Numbered from the stretch's first letter, positions 18,568 to 29,107 are shown. The stretch is 64,000 bases of DNA from Bacteroidales bacterium (GCA_028704385.1 JAQVLA010000011.1:37147-101146); one strand, 5' to 3'. Notes: a model not told the origin generated them from the sequence alone. Translations and numbers: made by a program.

Positions 18568-19137
18568 AGCGAAATACTTTACAAACGTTTCCTGATTTCC
18601 TCCAAGAATAATTACAAAGTTACATCAATAATTTACAACTATAACATTTTATTAATTACAGTTGTAATCTTATCAATGGTTACATATGTAATTTTATCCT
18701 GAAGTTGAATTTAAATGAAGTTTCACTTTAAATCTAGTCTATTAATACTTATGCATCAGTCTATTATATTAATGCATTCGAATTTTTGTCTTTAAAGGAA
18801 TATTTGATTAAATCTTAACTTAAATGTTTAAATGACAAATTATAATTAATTGATATATAATTAAATATGATTATTTTGTTATTTACAATGAAACTGATAC
18901 TGTTGTAACATAGTCTTTCTTAAGGTAATATTATGTTATGCTTGTAATTAATCAAATTTAATGTGCTGAATATCAGATAATAAATCTTTTTTATGCTTCA
19001 GATTTGTTTACGTTTGTTTCGTTGTTTACATTCCTAACTTTTATAAACTCCAACATTAATTTTCGATGTAAATGACACAAAAATTTGTTCTTTTAAAAAA
19101 TCATGTATTTTTGATCAGTAAACCTTTAACAAAAACT
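18568..19137. promoter_or_regulatory. Divergent AT-rich control region with TTACA/TGTAA repeats
   Basis: 570 nt without a gene between the XRE regulator and the kinase. It holds eleven TTACA/TGTAA pentamers between 18612 and 19030. Two form palindromes: ATTACAGTTGTAAT at 18655-18668 and TTACATATGTAA at 18680-18691, centres 24 bp apart. A minus-strand -7 element (TAACTTTG, 18622-18615) lies among the leftmost repeats. A plus-strand promoter lies at 19084-19113. The remaining sequence is featureless AT-rich DNA. Confidence 0.65.
19084..19113 (+). promoter_or_regulatory. Promoter of the kinase/regulator operon (TTTG-N18-TATTTTTG)
   Basis: TTTG at 19084-19087 and TATTTTTG at 19106-19113, 18 nt apart, fit the Bacteroidota consensus. 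It lies downstream of the first in-frame ATG (19072), which supports translation from the ATG at 19138. Confidence 0.65.
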
Positions 19138-20958
19138 ATGAGATGTTTTAAGATCAGCTACCTCCTATTTTCTTTGACTGCTTCACTATTGCTCTATGGT
19201 CAGTCCGAATCCAGTATTAGCTTACTTGAAATTTCTGAGCCCGACAGTACACAAATCGATGAGATGATCAATGAAACCCAGCGGATCTACAGATATCAGC
19301 CGGAGTATGCACTTAAACTCATTGAAAAATCACTTCTTGCTGCAAATGAAGCCAAGTACGAGATTTTACAATCGAGGGCTTATAGTTTAAAAGGTGTCGT
19401 TCTGAAAAACAAAGGTCTTTTTGCTGAAGCCATTGAATCACATCTTAACTCGCTTAGAATCAATGAGAAGATTGGCGCAAGAAATGCTATGGCTACCAAC
19501 TACAACGATATTGGGATCATATATAAAACCATGGAAGAATATGACCAGGCATTGGATAGTTATTTGAAAGCCAATGCCCTCTGCGAGGAAATGAATATGG
19601 TTCGCGGCCGTATCATGACGCTGAACAATATTGGTACAATCTATGAAGCTAAAAATGAATTTGATAATGCTGTTCAATACTATAATCTGGCTTATACTGA
19701 TGCCGTGAATGAAGGTATAAAAGATGCTCAGGCAATCATTCTCAATAATTTAGGTGAAATTTATGCCGAGAAAGGTGAATCTGCTATTGCACAAGATTAC
19801 TTCAGGCAAACACTGAAGCTGGATAAAGAGACCGGTGATGAAATTGGTTCGATATATTCAATGATAAATATGGCAGGGACTTTCGTTGGAGTAAAGGCTT
19901 TTGACAGTGCTGCATATTATTATCAGGAAGCTGAATCTAAGGCGGTTAGTTTTAATGCCAATCAGCTGTTAGCCTTTTTATATGGAGGAATGACAGAAAT
20001 GTACAAGCAACAAAATAACTATAAAAAGGCCTTCGAAACAAGTTTGAAGCTTCAGACTGTAAAAGATACCCTTTATAATGAATCACGAACCCAGCAACTT
20101 TCGGAAGCAGAAGCCCGATATCAGACCGAGAAAAAAGATCAGGAAATCGATTTACTTCGGCAGGAACAACTGGTGAAGGAATTGACGATTCAACAACATC
20201 AGGCTGAACGATTTGCTTTGGTGAGTTTAATCATCCTCGGAGCGATGATAATATGGTATTTGTACAAAAGAAACAAATCAAGACAGAATGAACTGTTTAA
20301 CAAACAGTTACTTCAACAAAAGGAATTACATTTAAAAGCAATTGTTGAGACTCAGGAATCTGAACGAAAGAGAATTGCAAAGGATTTGCATGATGGTATC
20401 GGTCAAAGCCTTTCCGGAATAAGGCTTGCTATGGAAAATATCAGCATCAGACTTGAACAAAATAATGAGACCGAAGGAGCTAAAGTAAAGGAACTCACCA
20501 ATACCCTGGATCAAGCCTGTCACGAAGTGAGAAATATATCGCACCAGATGATGCCTCGCGTTTTGCAAGAGGATGGTCTTATACCTGCAATTGAGGATAT
20601 GCTCGAAAAATCATTCAGCCATGCTAATATAACCTATCAGTTTGACCATTTTGGTTTATCTGAACGATTTGCAGAAAACGTTGAAATTAGCCTCTACCGA
20701 ATCACTCAGGAATTGGTAAACAATATCATTAAGCATTCGGGTGCCACTGAAGTACAGGTACAATTGCTGCGTAATAAAAAACAATTAGTTTTACTGGTTG
20801 AAGACAACGGAAAGGGCTTTCAGTACGAAAAATTAAAAGCGAAAGGCATTGGTTTGATGAATATTACATCGCGGGTTGAGACAGTTCATGGTGAATTTAA
20901 TCTGGAACCAAGTCCGGTAAGTGGCACTTTGGCAACAATCAGAGTTCCACTTAACTAG
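19138..20958 (+). CDS. TPR-containing sensor histidine kinase (HisKA_3, NarL-type partner)
   Basis: I chose the ATG at 19138 (606 residues) because it begins a signal peptide (ISYLLFSLTASLLLYGQ) and lies after the promoter. Tandem TPR units (about 50-320) include NNIGTIYEAKNEFDNAVQYY and NNLGEIYAEKGESAIAQDYF. One membrane helix lies near 375, then a coiled coil. HisKA_3 has the phospho-His in AKDLHDGIGQSLSG. HATPase_c has NIIKHSGAT, VEDNGKGF and GIGLMNI. It is the sensor for the LuxR-type regulator 25 nt downstream. Confidence 0.93.
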   Translation: MRCFKISYLLFSLTASLLLYGQSESSISLLEISEPDSTQIDEMINETQRIYRYQPEYALKLIEKSLLAANEAKYEILQSRAYSLKGVVLKNKGLFAEAIESHLNSLRINEKIGARNAMATNYNDIGIIYKTMEEYDQALDSYLKANALCEEMNMVRGRIMTLNNIGTIYEAKNEFDNAVQYYNLAYTDAVNEGIKDAQAIILNNLGEIYAEKGESAIAQDYFRQTLKLDKETGDEIGSIYSMINMAGTFVGVKAFDSAAYYYQEAESKAVSFNANQLLAFLYGGMTEMYKQQNNYKKAFETSLKLQTVKDTLYNESRTQQLSEAEARYQTEKKDQEIDLLRQEQLVKELTIQQHQAERFALVSLIILGAMIIWYLYKRNKSRQNELFNKQLLQQKELHLKAIVETQESERKRIAKDLHDGIGQSLSGIRLAMENISIRLEQNNETEGAKVKELTNTLDQACHEVRNISHQMMPRVLQEDGLIPAIEDMLEKSFSHANITYQFDHFGLSERFAENVEISLYRITQELVNNIIKHSGATEVQVQLLRNKKQLVLLVEDNGKGFQYEKLKAKGIGLMNITSRVETVHGEFNLEPSPVSGTLATIRVPLN

Positions 20959-20983
20959 CTGTATTTGAATAATTTTCAATAAA

Positions 20984-21634
20984 ATGGAGAAAATAAAGGT
21001 AATTATTGCAGATGATCATCTGATGGTTGCAGAAGGAATCAAATCTTTAATCGAGATGGATGATTCCATTGAAGTGCTTCAGATTGCCGGAGATGGAAAA
21101 GAACTGTTGCACATACTCGAATTTCGCGATCCTGATATTGTATTGATGGATATTGATATGCCAGTTATGAATGGTTTGGAAGCCATGTTGCATATTCATA
21201 AGAAATATCCTGATTTAAAGGTGATTATCATCAGTATGCATGAAGAAAAAGGTCTTGTAAAGAAAATGACTGATGCAGGAGCAAAAGGCTTCCTTTTTAA
21301 AAATTCTGACAAGGACGAACTGACATGGGCAATTAAAAAAGTTCATCAAGGAGGTAATTATTTTACGAGCCGATTAACACTCAATCTTATCAATCAGAAT
21401 AAATCAAACATTCAAAGCGATTCGCTTGATCTGAAAAAAGCATTGATGACCGAAAGAGAAATCGAAATTTTAAAACTGATTGCTGAAGGCCTTTCAAACA
21501 AAGAGATAGGTGACAAGCTTTTTATCAGTCATCGCACCGTTGATACCCACCGCACAAATCTCATGAAAAAGCTTGAAGTCAACAACATAGCCGGATTAAT
21601 CAGGTATGCTATCAAGCAGGGGTTTATTCATTGA
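20984..21634 (+). CDS. LuxR/NarL-family response regulator
   Basis: 216 residues. The receiver domain (1-120) has DD at 10-11, phospho-Asp56 in IVLMDIDMP, S in IIISMH and K in GFLFKN. The C-terminal LuxR HTH has LTEREIEILKLIAEGLSNKEI-type residues followed by ISHRTVDTHRTNLMKKL. It is cotranscribed with the TPR kinase and is its evident partner. Targets are unknown. Confidence 0.94.
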   Translation: MEKIKVIIADDHLMVAEGIKSLIEMDDSIEVLQIAGDGKELLHILEFRDPDIVLMDIDMPVMNGLEAMLHIHKKYPDLKVIIISMHEEKGLVKKMTDAGAKGFLFKNSDKDELTWAIKKVHQGGNYFTSRLTLNLINQNKSNIQSDSLDLKKALMTEREIEILKLIAEGLSNKEIGDKLFISHRTVDTHRTNLMKKLEVNNIAGLIRYAIKQGFIH

Positions 21635-21801
21635 AAGTACTTTTCAGTTGAATACCGTATTCAATTTGGTGTAATTTACTGAGTACATAATTCTTTCGCA
21701 CTTTTTACCTTTGTTTAATCGCAACTACACCATAAACCAGTTCGGTTAAAAAAGTAAACCCTAAACATTAAAATGCTCGATTAATATTAGCTCCAAAAAA
21801 A

Positions 21802-21866
21802 ACTTCCCAAATGTTCAGCTTGTTTGAAGGCTTTGAGGTTTTCAAGCTGATCGGGAAGTTTTTTTT
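21802..21866. terminator. Long imperfect bidirectional terminator hairpin
   Basis: The outer arms ACTTCCC (21802-21808) and GGGAAGT (21853-21859) and inner arms CAGCTTG (21816-21822) and CAAGCTG (21843-21849) pair around a 20-nt loop. A T tract follows on the plus strand and an A tract precedes. It lies between the convergent response-regulator and subtilase genes. Confidence 0.8.
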
Positions 21867-21881
21867 ATTAAAACCAGAAAT

Positions 21882-23546
21882 CTAGTTTTTTATCAGTTTA
21901 AATAATTGATAATCAGATTTAGAACTAACAATTAAAACATAAAATCCAGGATTAAGTTGCCTGAGGGTTTGAGATAATTCTTCGAGATTATTACGGTTTA
22001 TTTCAGTAGCAATAATTTCACGACCTGACCTATCCAGAATTTTTGCCTGTAATACTGTATCCATCAGTAATTTAACTTGTATAGCATCTGAAAACGGATT
22101 AGGACTAATTTTGAGAAATTGTGCTCCTAATGACAATTTCGAGTTAATGCTGGTCAGTACCGAATTAGCAACTTCATAATCAGGAATTCCGTATCCATAG
22201 TACGCGTTTGGATTAAAAACATTATCCCCGCTTTGCATAATGGCATCCTTTATTTCGAGATTGGTGAATCCCGGATTGGCTTGCCACAAGCAGGCCGACA
22301 TTCCAGCAATAATTGGAGAAGAAAATGAAGTACCGCTACTTTGCCCGATACTGTTTGTACCTGAAGCCACTGTAGTGCCCTGCCCCATTGCCATCACATC
22401 AGGTTTGATTCGGCCGTCATAAGTGGGTCCTATCGAACTAAAAGATGCACGCTCTCCATCGCCTCTAACTGCGCCTATTGAAAACACATCAAATCCATCT
22501 GCAGGAGCACCAATATATGGGTACGATGTTGAAGAACCTTCATTTCCTGCGCTATTCACCACCAAAATCCCTTTGCTTGAAGCCATATCAGCACCCAATG
22601 TAATTACATTAGAATTGCCATCCATATCTTCATAGGTATGATCCCGCTGAGGCATGTCGAAATCAATATAACCCAGCGAAGAATTAATCACATCTGCACC
22701 CACGCTATCAGCAAATTCGGCTGCAGAGACCCAATTGTATTCCTCCAGAATATTTTCGCTGTAAACATACTCCGACCGCAACAACCAAAAAGAAGCTTTA
22801 GGAGCCGTACCAATCATCTGTCCGGGAGCATTCGCACCAATCGTACTTAAAACGGCTGTTCCATGATAGCTTTCAGTAAAAACATTACCGCCGGGATGAA
22901 CAAAATCTTTGGTTCCCAATATTTGGTCATTCTGCCATAAACTGTCAAATACAGGATGAATATCTGCCATATCAAAACCTCCATCCAATATCGCTATCAC
23001 CATGCCCTGTCCCCGATAGCCCATCTCATGCAGCGGGATACCGTTGATTTGATTGATTTGTGTATATGCTGATCCATAGTTAAATACACCAGTACTTTTA
23101 AGTTCGGTATTCAAGGGTTTGGCCGTTATGTCATAGCTTTCATTCGCAAAAAAAGATTTCTGTATATCATCACCAATAGCCGAGGCAACTTTGCGGGTTC
23201 CAACAACATAAGGCAAGGCAGCAATAGCTTCAAGCACTTCGTTATCAGTAGTTTCAATACTTAGGCCATTAATCCATTTGGAGACATAAAGCAGATTGGC
23301 TCCTGCATCAGCTACGCCCTGAATGTAATCCGGGTTAACAGGCAAATCTGATTCATCGAATTCAATCCCTTGTAACATCCTACGTTGAATAGCACGCTGA
23401 GTTAAAAATTCTTCAGGAGCATCCAATGAGTAAGGGGTTCCGTTTTTATCGGCAAACTGCACCCAATATTTATCAGGTGCAACTTGGGAATTAGCTAATG
23501 GAACAAAATAAATACACATTAAAAAAAGTAAAACAATTTGTCTCAT
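21882..23546 (-). CDS. Secreted subtilisin-like (S8) serine protease with T9SS sorting domain
   Basis: I chose the ATG at 23546 (554 residues), which starts a signal peptide ending near PLANS-Q. An in-frame ATG at 23594 would overlap the upstream stop and adds a basic, unlikely prefix. A propeptide-like region (about 20-120) precedes the S8 domain with all three catalytic motifs: Asp in AILDGGFD, His in SYHGTAVLSTIGA, Ser in GTSFSSPIIAGMSA. The C terminus (KISPNPF ... LNPGFYVLIV) is a type IX sorting domain, so the protein is probably surface-attached or released. It is cotranscribed with the M1-like peptidase. Confidence 0.93.
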   Translation of the reverse strand: MRQIVLLFLMCIYFVPLANSQVAPDKYWVQFADKNGTPYSLDAPEEFLTQRAIQRRMLQGIEFDESDLPVNPDYIQGVADAGANLLYVSKWINGLSIETTDNEVLEAIAALPYVVGTRKVASAIGDDIQKSFFANESYDITAKPLNTELKSTGVFNYGSAYTQINQINGIPLHEMGYRGQGMVIAILDGGFDMADIHPVFDSLWQNDQILGTKDFVHPGGNVFTESYHGTAVLSTIGANAPGQMIGTAPKASFWLLRSEYVYSENILEEYNWVSAAEFADSVGADVINSSLGYIDFDMPQRDHTYEDMDGNSNVITLGADMASSKGILVVNSAGNEGSSTSYPYIGAPADGFDVFSIGAVRGDGERASFSSIGPTYDGRIKPDVMAMGQGTTVASGTNSIGQSSGTSFSSPIIAGMSACLWQANPGFTNLEIKDAIMQSGDNVFNPNAYYGYGIPDYEVANSVLTSINSKLSLGAQFLKISPNPFSDAIQVKLLMDTVLQAKILDRSGREIIATEINRNNLEELSQTLRQLNPGFYVLIVSSKSDYQLFKLIKN

Positions 23547-23590
23547 ATAAATCTTTTTAAGAAAGTAGTTTACAAAAATACATCTTCTGT

Positions 23591-25489
23591 TCATTCACCA
23601 ATAACGAAATGATTGTTTTCTCTTGATGTATCAGGAATTAATTCGTTTCCAAGCCATACTTCAGCAATTTTTCTTTCTGTATCAAATCGAATTATGCACT
23701 GTGACAAATTATCCTTCCACACCGCTGTCGATTCGCAAACCGTCTGTTGTTTGCCATCATCGTAAATCACTGTTAAACATACGGGAAGAGGTAATCCACC
23801 ACGATTTTCAACCACCACCTGATTGTCACCCGTAACTTTTACCAGGGCTAGGTCGGGATAGGCATTTTGATAGAACCAGGGGTTAATAAACCAACTAAGA
23901 TCTTCGTTGGAAGCTACTTCCATTGCTCTGAAAAAATCTATTGGTAACGGATGTTTGCCTGCCCAGGTGACCATGTAATGATGCAGGGCCTTTTTGAACG
24001 TAGCAGCCCCAAGGGCATCCTGAAGAAAAGCATAAGCCAGAGATGGCCGTGTATATGACGCCAGCCTCAAACTACTGTAATCCGCTGCCAACAAATGATT
24101 TGGGATCATAGGAGGAATATCATTTTCATATCCGGCCGCATTTTCGTAGCTGGATACAAGGCGTGCAAGATAATCATGTTCAGCAAACAGACTATCAACC
24201 ATAAGCTGTGGCCAAATACGCGCCCACCCTTCATCCATCCAGGCATACTTTTTTTCATTAATGCCCATATAAAATGGCATATAGTTATGTGCAATCTCAT
24301 GAAAAGTCAATCCAAAAGCGTCTGCCATGCTTTCCGGATCTCCATTGTTGGCCATCATTGGAGTTTCCATGCCACCTCCCCTCCTTCCATTTAAAAAAGT
24401 AGTCATATAGGGATACGGAAAAGGAAGTCCGGGTTCAAAACGTGACATATAATCAATGCTCTGGCGCGAATAGCGTGCAATTTCCTGTCCCGAGAGTGCC
24501 TTTTCAGGATATACTGCACTGATAAAAACAGCCTTGTCAAACCTTGTATTGACATACAAACGGCTGGCATCCCAGTTAAAGCCCTGGGCTGCAGCAAAGC
24601 TAAAGTCAGGAACAGCATTAGCCATAAAATGATAGGTTAATTGCTTATCATTTGATCTAAAAACTCTATTTTTCAAATAATCCGACTGATTGATGAGTTT
24701 TACAATTGAATCGGATTGTGAGGCATGTTCTATTTTCTCTACAAGCGATTGATGAAATACTTCTGATTTATTTTGAAGTTCGCCTGTTGCCCAAACTACC
24801 CAGTTTTTAGGCACTTCAATAGTGACATCAAAATTATTCACATCATTATAAAATTCCACACTACCACCATAACTAATTTTATCCCAGCCATATATATCAT
24901 CATACACTGCAATTTGAGGATACCAATAAGCTATAAAAAAAGATGAATCACTGTATTTTCCCATTCTGATGGAAATAACTTCTGCAATCTTAAGCTCCCA
25001 ATCAACACTCAACTGTATTTGTGATTCAGGGCCCAGTGCCCGATCCAGTTTTAAAGTCAATTTAGTCCCCTGCCTGTTCCATTTTTTATCTTGCGATGTA
25101 ATAAGCTGATCCCCAATTTTAATGGAAATAATTGTGGTTCCATCATGCAAATCAAGACTGCCGATGTCCCAATTTCGAGAATTACCTTTCCTGAAAATAT
25201 CCTGATATAAATTGAATACCAGATAATTAAGCGTGTCCGGACTTTCATTAAAATAAGTAATATCAGCAATACCAGATACCATAGCACTTTCCGGATCGAA
25301 CCTTACTTTTATTTTATAATCAGCATGGTTTTGCCAGTAGTTTTTCCCAGGCATGCCAAGCAGGGTTCGTGTTCCTTTTTGAATAGCCTTTTGCATGTTT
25401 TTTGATATCGGATAAGGCTGAGCTGTAACATCAAACAAAATACAAAACAGCACAAAAACACTCAATATCAAATACTTAAAATGTTTCAT
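23591..25489 (-). CDS. M1-family (gluzincin) metallopeptidase, secreted
   Basis: 632 residues with a signal peptide ending at DVTA-Q. The N-terminal beta domain is followed by the catalytic domain with GGMETPMM (in place of GxMEN), the zinc motif HEIAHNYM (HExxH) and the distal Glu in AWMDEGWAR. The C-terminal part includes WFYQNAYPDLALV. The glycine-glutamate loop departs from GAMEN, so exopeptidase activity is not assured. It is probably periplasmic and involved in peptide turnover with the adjacent subtilase. Confidence 0.88.
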   Translation of the reverse strand: MKHFKYLILSVFVLFCILFDVTAQPYPISKNMQKAIQKGTRTLLGMPGKNYWQNHADYKIKVRFDPESAMVSGIADITYFNESPDTLNYLVFNLYQDIFRKGNSRNWDIGSLDLHDGTTIISIKIGDQLITSQDKKWNRQGTKLTLKLDRALGPESQIQLSVDWELKIAEVISIRMGKYSDSSFFIAYWYPQIAVYDDIYGWDKISYGGSVEFYNDVNNFDVTIEVPKNWVVWATGELQNKSEVFHQSLVEKIEHASQSDSIVKLINQSDYLKNRVFRSNDKQLTYHFMANAVPDFSFAAAQGFNWDASRLYVNTRFDKAVFISAVYPEKALSGQEIARYSRQSIDYMSRFEPGLPFPYPYMTTFLNGRRGGGMETPMMANNGDPESMADAFGLTFHEIAHNYMPFYMGINEKKYAWMDEGWARIWPQLMVDSLFAEHDYLARLVSSYENAAGYENDIPPMIPNHLLAADYSSLRLASYTRPSLAYAFLQDALGAATFKKALHHYMVTWAGKHPLPIDFFRAMEVASNEDLSWFINPWFYQNAYPDLALVKVTGDNQVVVENRGGLPLPVCLTVIYDDGKQQTVCESTAVWKDNLSQCIIRFDTERKIAEVWLGNELIPDTSRENNHFVIGE

Positions 25490-25642
25490 CGACTTTCTTT
25501 AAATTTTCGGCTAAATGTATAAAATATTGCGGAATGCCTCCAAACTAAGTTGTTTACGGTTAATATTTTCAATTTAACGATTCGTTTTAGCTGGTATTGG
25601 TCATAATTATGTTAATTTGCATCTTACTTAAAAGGCAGCACC

Positions 25643-27007
25643 ATGCTTCAAAGCTTTAATCCCTTTACCGGAAATTTGATTGAATCATATCCGGAACATT
25701 CAGATCGAGAAGTTGAGATTATTATTGAAAATCAGAGCTCCCGATTCAAAAACTGGAAAAAAACTGACCTTAACGATCGAAGCAAAATAATTGCTCAACT
25801 TGGAAAAATTTTACAGAAAGAGCAAAACAATCTTGCCAGACTCATCACATCAGAAATGGGCAAGCCCATCACAGAATCACTGGCTGAAGTAGCTAAATGT
25901 GCCTGGCTTTGTGAGTTTTACGCTGAAAATGGCGCAGCAATGCTTCAGAACAATACCATTAAAACTGAGGCATATTCCAGTTATATCAGTTTTGAGCCAA
26001 TAGGGATAATCTTTGCAATAATGCCATGGAATTTTCCTTTGTGGCAAGCACTTCGCTTTGCTGTTCCAACAATTTTAGCCGGAAACGTTGTTTTACTCAA
26101 ACACGCACCCAATGTGAGTGGTACCTCTTTGAAATTAGAATCAATATTTCAGGAGGCAGGATTCCCGGAAAACGTTTTCAGAAGTATTTTAATACAGGCC
26201 GATCGATCGGAATATATAATCAAGCATAAGTCCATTCGGGGTGTTACAATAACTGGTAGCGCAAAAGCTGGTAGTTCAGTGGCCTCACTTTCAGGAAAAT
26301 ATCTAAAAAAATGCGTGCTCGAACTGGGTGGTTCTGATCCATTTATTGTTTTTGAAGATGCAGACTTTCCAGGCTGTTGTCAGGCAGCAGTTGATTCACG
26401 CATGATGAATAGCGGACAGGTATGCATTGCCGCAAAACGATTTATTGTACATGAATCTATTTTTCAGGAATTCGTTGAAGCTCAAAAAAATGCACTTACA
26501 AGTTTAAATCTGGGTGATCCCATGCAAACCAAAACACAGATCGGGCCAATGGCTCGTCCTGATTTGGCTTCACAGCTTCAAAAACAAATTGATGATTCTA
26601 TTGCTTTAGGAGCAAAGCTCATTTGCGGAGGCAAAGCTTCGAAAAGTCATCCTTCGATATTTGAACCAACGCTTCTTGTTGATATTCAGAAAGATATGCC
26701 TGTTTACAAAGAAGAAACTTTTGGCCCTTTAGCTATTGTAATCCCTTTTAAAACAGAAGAAGAAGCCATCCTAATTGCCAACGATACCGACTTTGGATTA
26801 GGTGCAAGTATCTGGACGCAAGATTTAAATAAGGCAAAACGAGTGATAAAAGCCATTGATGCTGGTGCCGTTTTCGTGAACAGCCTCACAAAATCAGATC
26901 CCCGCTTACCTTTTGGAGGAATAAAAAACTCCGGTATTGGCCGTGAGCTGTCGTTTTATGGCATTACTGAATTCACCAACATCAAAACCAATTGGATAAA
27001 AGCATGA
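25643..27007 (+). CDS. NAD(P)-dependent aldehyde dehydrogenase (succinate-semialdehyde type)
   Basis: 454 residues, typical of the shorter SSADH (Sad/GabD-like) branch. It oxidises an aldehyde to the acid using NAD(P). Visible are [10 protein letters not shown] (Rossmann/substrate loop), [12 protein letters not shown] (cofactor loop), the general base Glu in LELGGSDPF, nucleophile Cys in [12 protein letters not shown], and [13 protein letters not shown] near the C terminus. The substrate is inferred from family resemblance only. Its stop overlaps the trmD start by 4 nt. Confidence 0.9.
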   Translation: MLQSFNPFTGNLIESYPEHSDREVEIIIENQSSRFKNWKKTDLNDRSKIIAQLGKILQKEQNNLARLITSEMGKPITESLAEVAKCAWLCEFYAENGAAMLQNNTIKTEAYSSYISFEPIGIIFAIMPWNFPLWQALRFAVPTILAGNVVLLKHAPNVSGTSLKLESIFQEAGFPENVFRSILIQADRSEYIIKHKSIRGVTITGSAKAGSSVASLSGKYLKKCVLELGGSDPFIVFEDADFPGCCQAAVDSRMMNSGQVCIAAKRFIVHESIFQEFVEAQKNALTSLNLGDPMQTKTQIGPMARPDLASQLQKQIDDSIALGAKLICGGKASKSHPSIFEPTLLVDIQKDMPVYKEETFGPLAIVIPFKTEEEAILIANDTDFGLGASIWTQDLNKAKRVIKAIDAGAVFVNSLTKSDPRLPFGGIKNSGIGRELSFYGITEFTNIKTNWIKA

Positions 27008-27699
27008 GAATAGATATCATCACACTTTTTCCGGAAATGTTTGAAGGGCCTTTTACAACTTCCATTATCAAGCGAGCTCTTGAGAAGAATCTTGTTGAAA
27101 TTGAATTACATAATCTCCGGGATTATAGTACCGACAAGCATCACCGGGTGGATGATTATGCATTTTCGGGTGGTGCAGGAATGGTAATGATGATTGAACC
27201 GGTAGATCGTTGTATCACAGCACTTAAAGATAAAAGAAGCTACGATGAAATCATTTACCTCTGTCCGGACGGTAAACAGCTGGATCAGAGAATCAGCAAC
27301 CAGCTTTCGCTCAAAAATAATATCCTTATGCTTTGTGGACATTATAAAGGCATTGATGAAAGGATTCGGGAACACTTAATTACGTGTGAAATTTCCATAG
27401 GTGATTATGTACTTTCGGGCGGTGAACTGGCTGCCGCTGTAGTAACAGATAGCGTAGTGCGCTTGATACCGGGCGTTTTAAGTGATGAAACCTCAGCATT
27501 GTCGGATTCGTTTCAACACGGATTGGTTTCGCCCCCCGTTTTTACCCGCCCCCGAAATTACAAAGGATGGGAAGTTCCGGAAATACTGTTGTCAGGCAAT
27601 GAAGCAAAGATAGAAGCCTGGAAGCTGGACCAATCCTTCCAGCGAACAGCTGAGAGAAGGCCCGAATTACTTGAAAAATTTAAAAAAAATAAGTCATAG
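27004..27699 (+). CDS. trmD: tRNA (guanine37-N1)-methyltransferase
   Basis: I chose the ATG at 27004 (231 residues), overlapping the previous stop by ATGA; a TTG at 26992 is less likely. It makes m1G37 in tRNAs, preventing frameshifting. The SPOUT knot is visible in [12 protein letters not shown] and [12 protein letters not shown]. The N-terminal strand [13 protein letters not shown] is typical. It stands next to rplS, the usual bacterial arrangement. Confidence 0.96.
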   Translation: MRIDIITLFPEMFEGPFTTSIIKRALEKNLVEIELHNLRDYSTDKHHRVDDYAFSGGAGMVMMIEPVDRCITALKDKRSYDEIIYLCPDGKQLDQRISNQLSLKNNILMLCGHYKGIDERIREHLITCEISIGDYVLSGGELAAAVVTDSVVRLIPGVLSDETSALSDSFQHGLVSPPVFTRPRNYKGWEVPEILLSGNEAKIEAWKLDQSFQRTAERRPELLEKFKKNKS

Positions 27700-27722
27700 C
27701 TTTTAGGTTGAGAAAATTATTG

Positions 27723-27730
27723 TATATTTG
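27723..27730 (+). promoter_or_regulatory. -7 promoter element before rplS (TATATTTG)
   Basis: TATATTTG fits TAnnTTTG and is followed by CACTC, near the usual start region. TTG at 27708 is closer than usual. The predicted transcript begins about 40 nt before rplS. Confidence 0.6.
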
Positions 27731-27774
27731 CACTCATTTTTGAATTGAGCACACTATATAATATCTATCAGAAA

Positions 27775-28128
27775 ATGAGCAAGAACGCCTTAATCCAGTT
27801 TGTAGAAGATCAGGTAGCTGTTAAAGAATTTCCGGCTTTTGGTGCCGGTGATACCATAACCGTAACCTATAAAATTATTGAAGGAAACAAAGAACGCCTG
27901 CAGAAATTTCAAGGTGTTGTTTTGCAAAGGGTTGGAGAAGGCCCAACAGCAACTTTTACCGTAAGAAAAATTTCAAGTAATATTGGGGTTGAGCGTATTT
28001 TTCCCGTTGCCTCGCCATTTATTCAGGAAGTTGAAGTGAACAAAAAAGGTTCGGTCAGAAGAGCCCGTATCTTTTATCTTCGTGAATTGCGTGGTAAAAA
28101 GGCTCGTATTAAAGAAGCTCGTCGCTAA
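27775..28128 (+). CDS. rplS: 50S ribosomal protein L19
   Basis: 117 residues from the ATG at 27775; a TTG at 27745 would add ten residues not found in L19. L19 sits at the 30S-50S interface. Conserved features are [44 protein letters not shown] and the basic C terminus [18 protein letters not shown]. Confidence 0.97.
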   Translation: MSKNALIQFVEDQVAVKEFPAFGAGDTITVTYKIIEGNKERLQKFQGVVLQRVGEGPTATFTVRKISSNIGVERIFPVASPFIQEVEVNKKGSVRRARIFYLRELRGKKARIKEARR

Positions 28129-28149
28129 TCATAGCAATGATATTTATTG

Positions 28150-28190
28150 AAGTCCTGGCGATTATTTCGTCAGGACTTTGTTTGTTTAAG
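28150..28190 (+). terminator. Intrinsic terminator of rplS
   Basis: The stem AAGTCCTG/CAGGACTT is extended by inner GCGA/TCGT pairing across a short loop and followed by TTGTTTGTTT. It lies 22 nt after the rplS stop. Confidence 0.85.
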
Positions 28191-28227
28191 AAAGTTTATA
28201 ATTCGTCTCAAGCAGGAATTCAACTGG

Positions 28228-28977
28228 TTAGCTATTTTGAGTCCGTTGTCTTACCACTTCAAAACAAGCTATTCCGGCTGCCACCGAAACATTCAATGAA
28301 TCCATCGGACCCGGCATGGGAATTTTCAAATGTATATCTGTTTTTTGTAGATATGCTGGCGATATTCCATCTTCTTCAGATCCTAAAATTAAGGCTATTG
28401 GGCCGCTCAGATCAGCTTCCCATATTGATATATCTGTTTTTTCGGAAACAGCTGCAATTTGCAAGCCACTCTCTTTCAGATAATCAATGCTTTTTTTAAG
28501 ATTGTCTGTTCTGCAAACGACAAGATGGTTTAAGGCACCGGCAGCTGTTTTCATAGCATCTGCATTAATCAAAGCACTTCCTCTGGATGGAATAAGGATG
28601 GCGTCGACACCAGCTGCGTAAGCCGAACGGGCAATGGCTCCAAAGTTTCTGACATCGGTAATCCTGTCAAGGATCAACAGAAAAGGCATCCGTCCGGCTT
28701 CATAAATTATCGGAATGAGCTGCTCAACATGCTGATATGAAATGGGTGAGATAAAACCAATGATTCCCTGGTGATTTTTTCGGGTGATCCGATTTAGTTT
28801 TTCAAGTGGCACAAACTGTACCGGAAAATCATTAGCCTTAGCCAGTCGAACGATATCATTTACCTTTTCGGATCGGTTTCCCTGTTGAATTAAAATTTTC
28901 TCAAATTCCTTACCTGAGGCAAATGCTTCCTCAATTGGATGAATACCAAAGATATAGGAAGCAATTTTTTTATCCAT
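28228..28977 (-). CDS. rlmB: 23S rRNA (guanosine2251-2'-O)-methyltransferase, RlmB/TrmH family
   Basis: 249 residues. The N-terminal L30e-like substrate domain (about 1-80, starting with FGIHPIEEAF) is followed by a SpoU knot domain with LDRITDVRNFGAIARSA (motif 1), ILGSEEDGISP (motif 2) and IPMPGPMDSLNVSVAAGI (motif 3). The normal motif 3 shows an intact SAM pocket. rlmB is the likely call, though other SpoU-family 2'-O-methyltransferases share this layout. Confidence 0.92.
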   Translation of the reverse strand: MDKKIASYIFGIHPIEEAFASGKEFEKILIQQGNRSEKVNDIVRLAKANDFPVQFVPLEKLNRITRKNHQGIIGFISPISYQHVEQLIPIIYEAGRMPFLLILDRITDVRNFGAIARSAYAAGVDAILIPSRGSALINADAMKTAAGALNHLVVCRTDNLKKSIDYLKESGLQIAAVSEKTDISIWEADLSGPIALILGSEEDGISPAYLQKTDIHLKIPMPGPMDSLNVSVAAGIACFEVVRQRTQNS

Positions 28978-29107
28978 TTGTAATTATTTTTTGACAAAAA
29001 TAGCCTTTTAAGTACTCTGTTGGTTGTCAAAACAAAATATGAGCAAAAAGGATCTTTGATTTTGCATGTAGTATTTCTAACTTAGCTGTCGATTAAATTT
29101 TCATCCC

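Noticed and set aside
24095..24394. 99-codon plus-strand ORF inside the M1-like peptidase gene
   Set aside because: Shadow of a gene with an intact HExxH domain on the other strand.
28137..28499. Plus-strand ORF of 120 codons after rplS
   Set aside because: Its start is the rplS terminator and the rest is antisense to the well-supported rlmB gene; no family resemblance.
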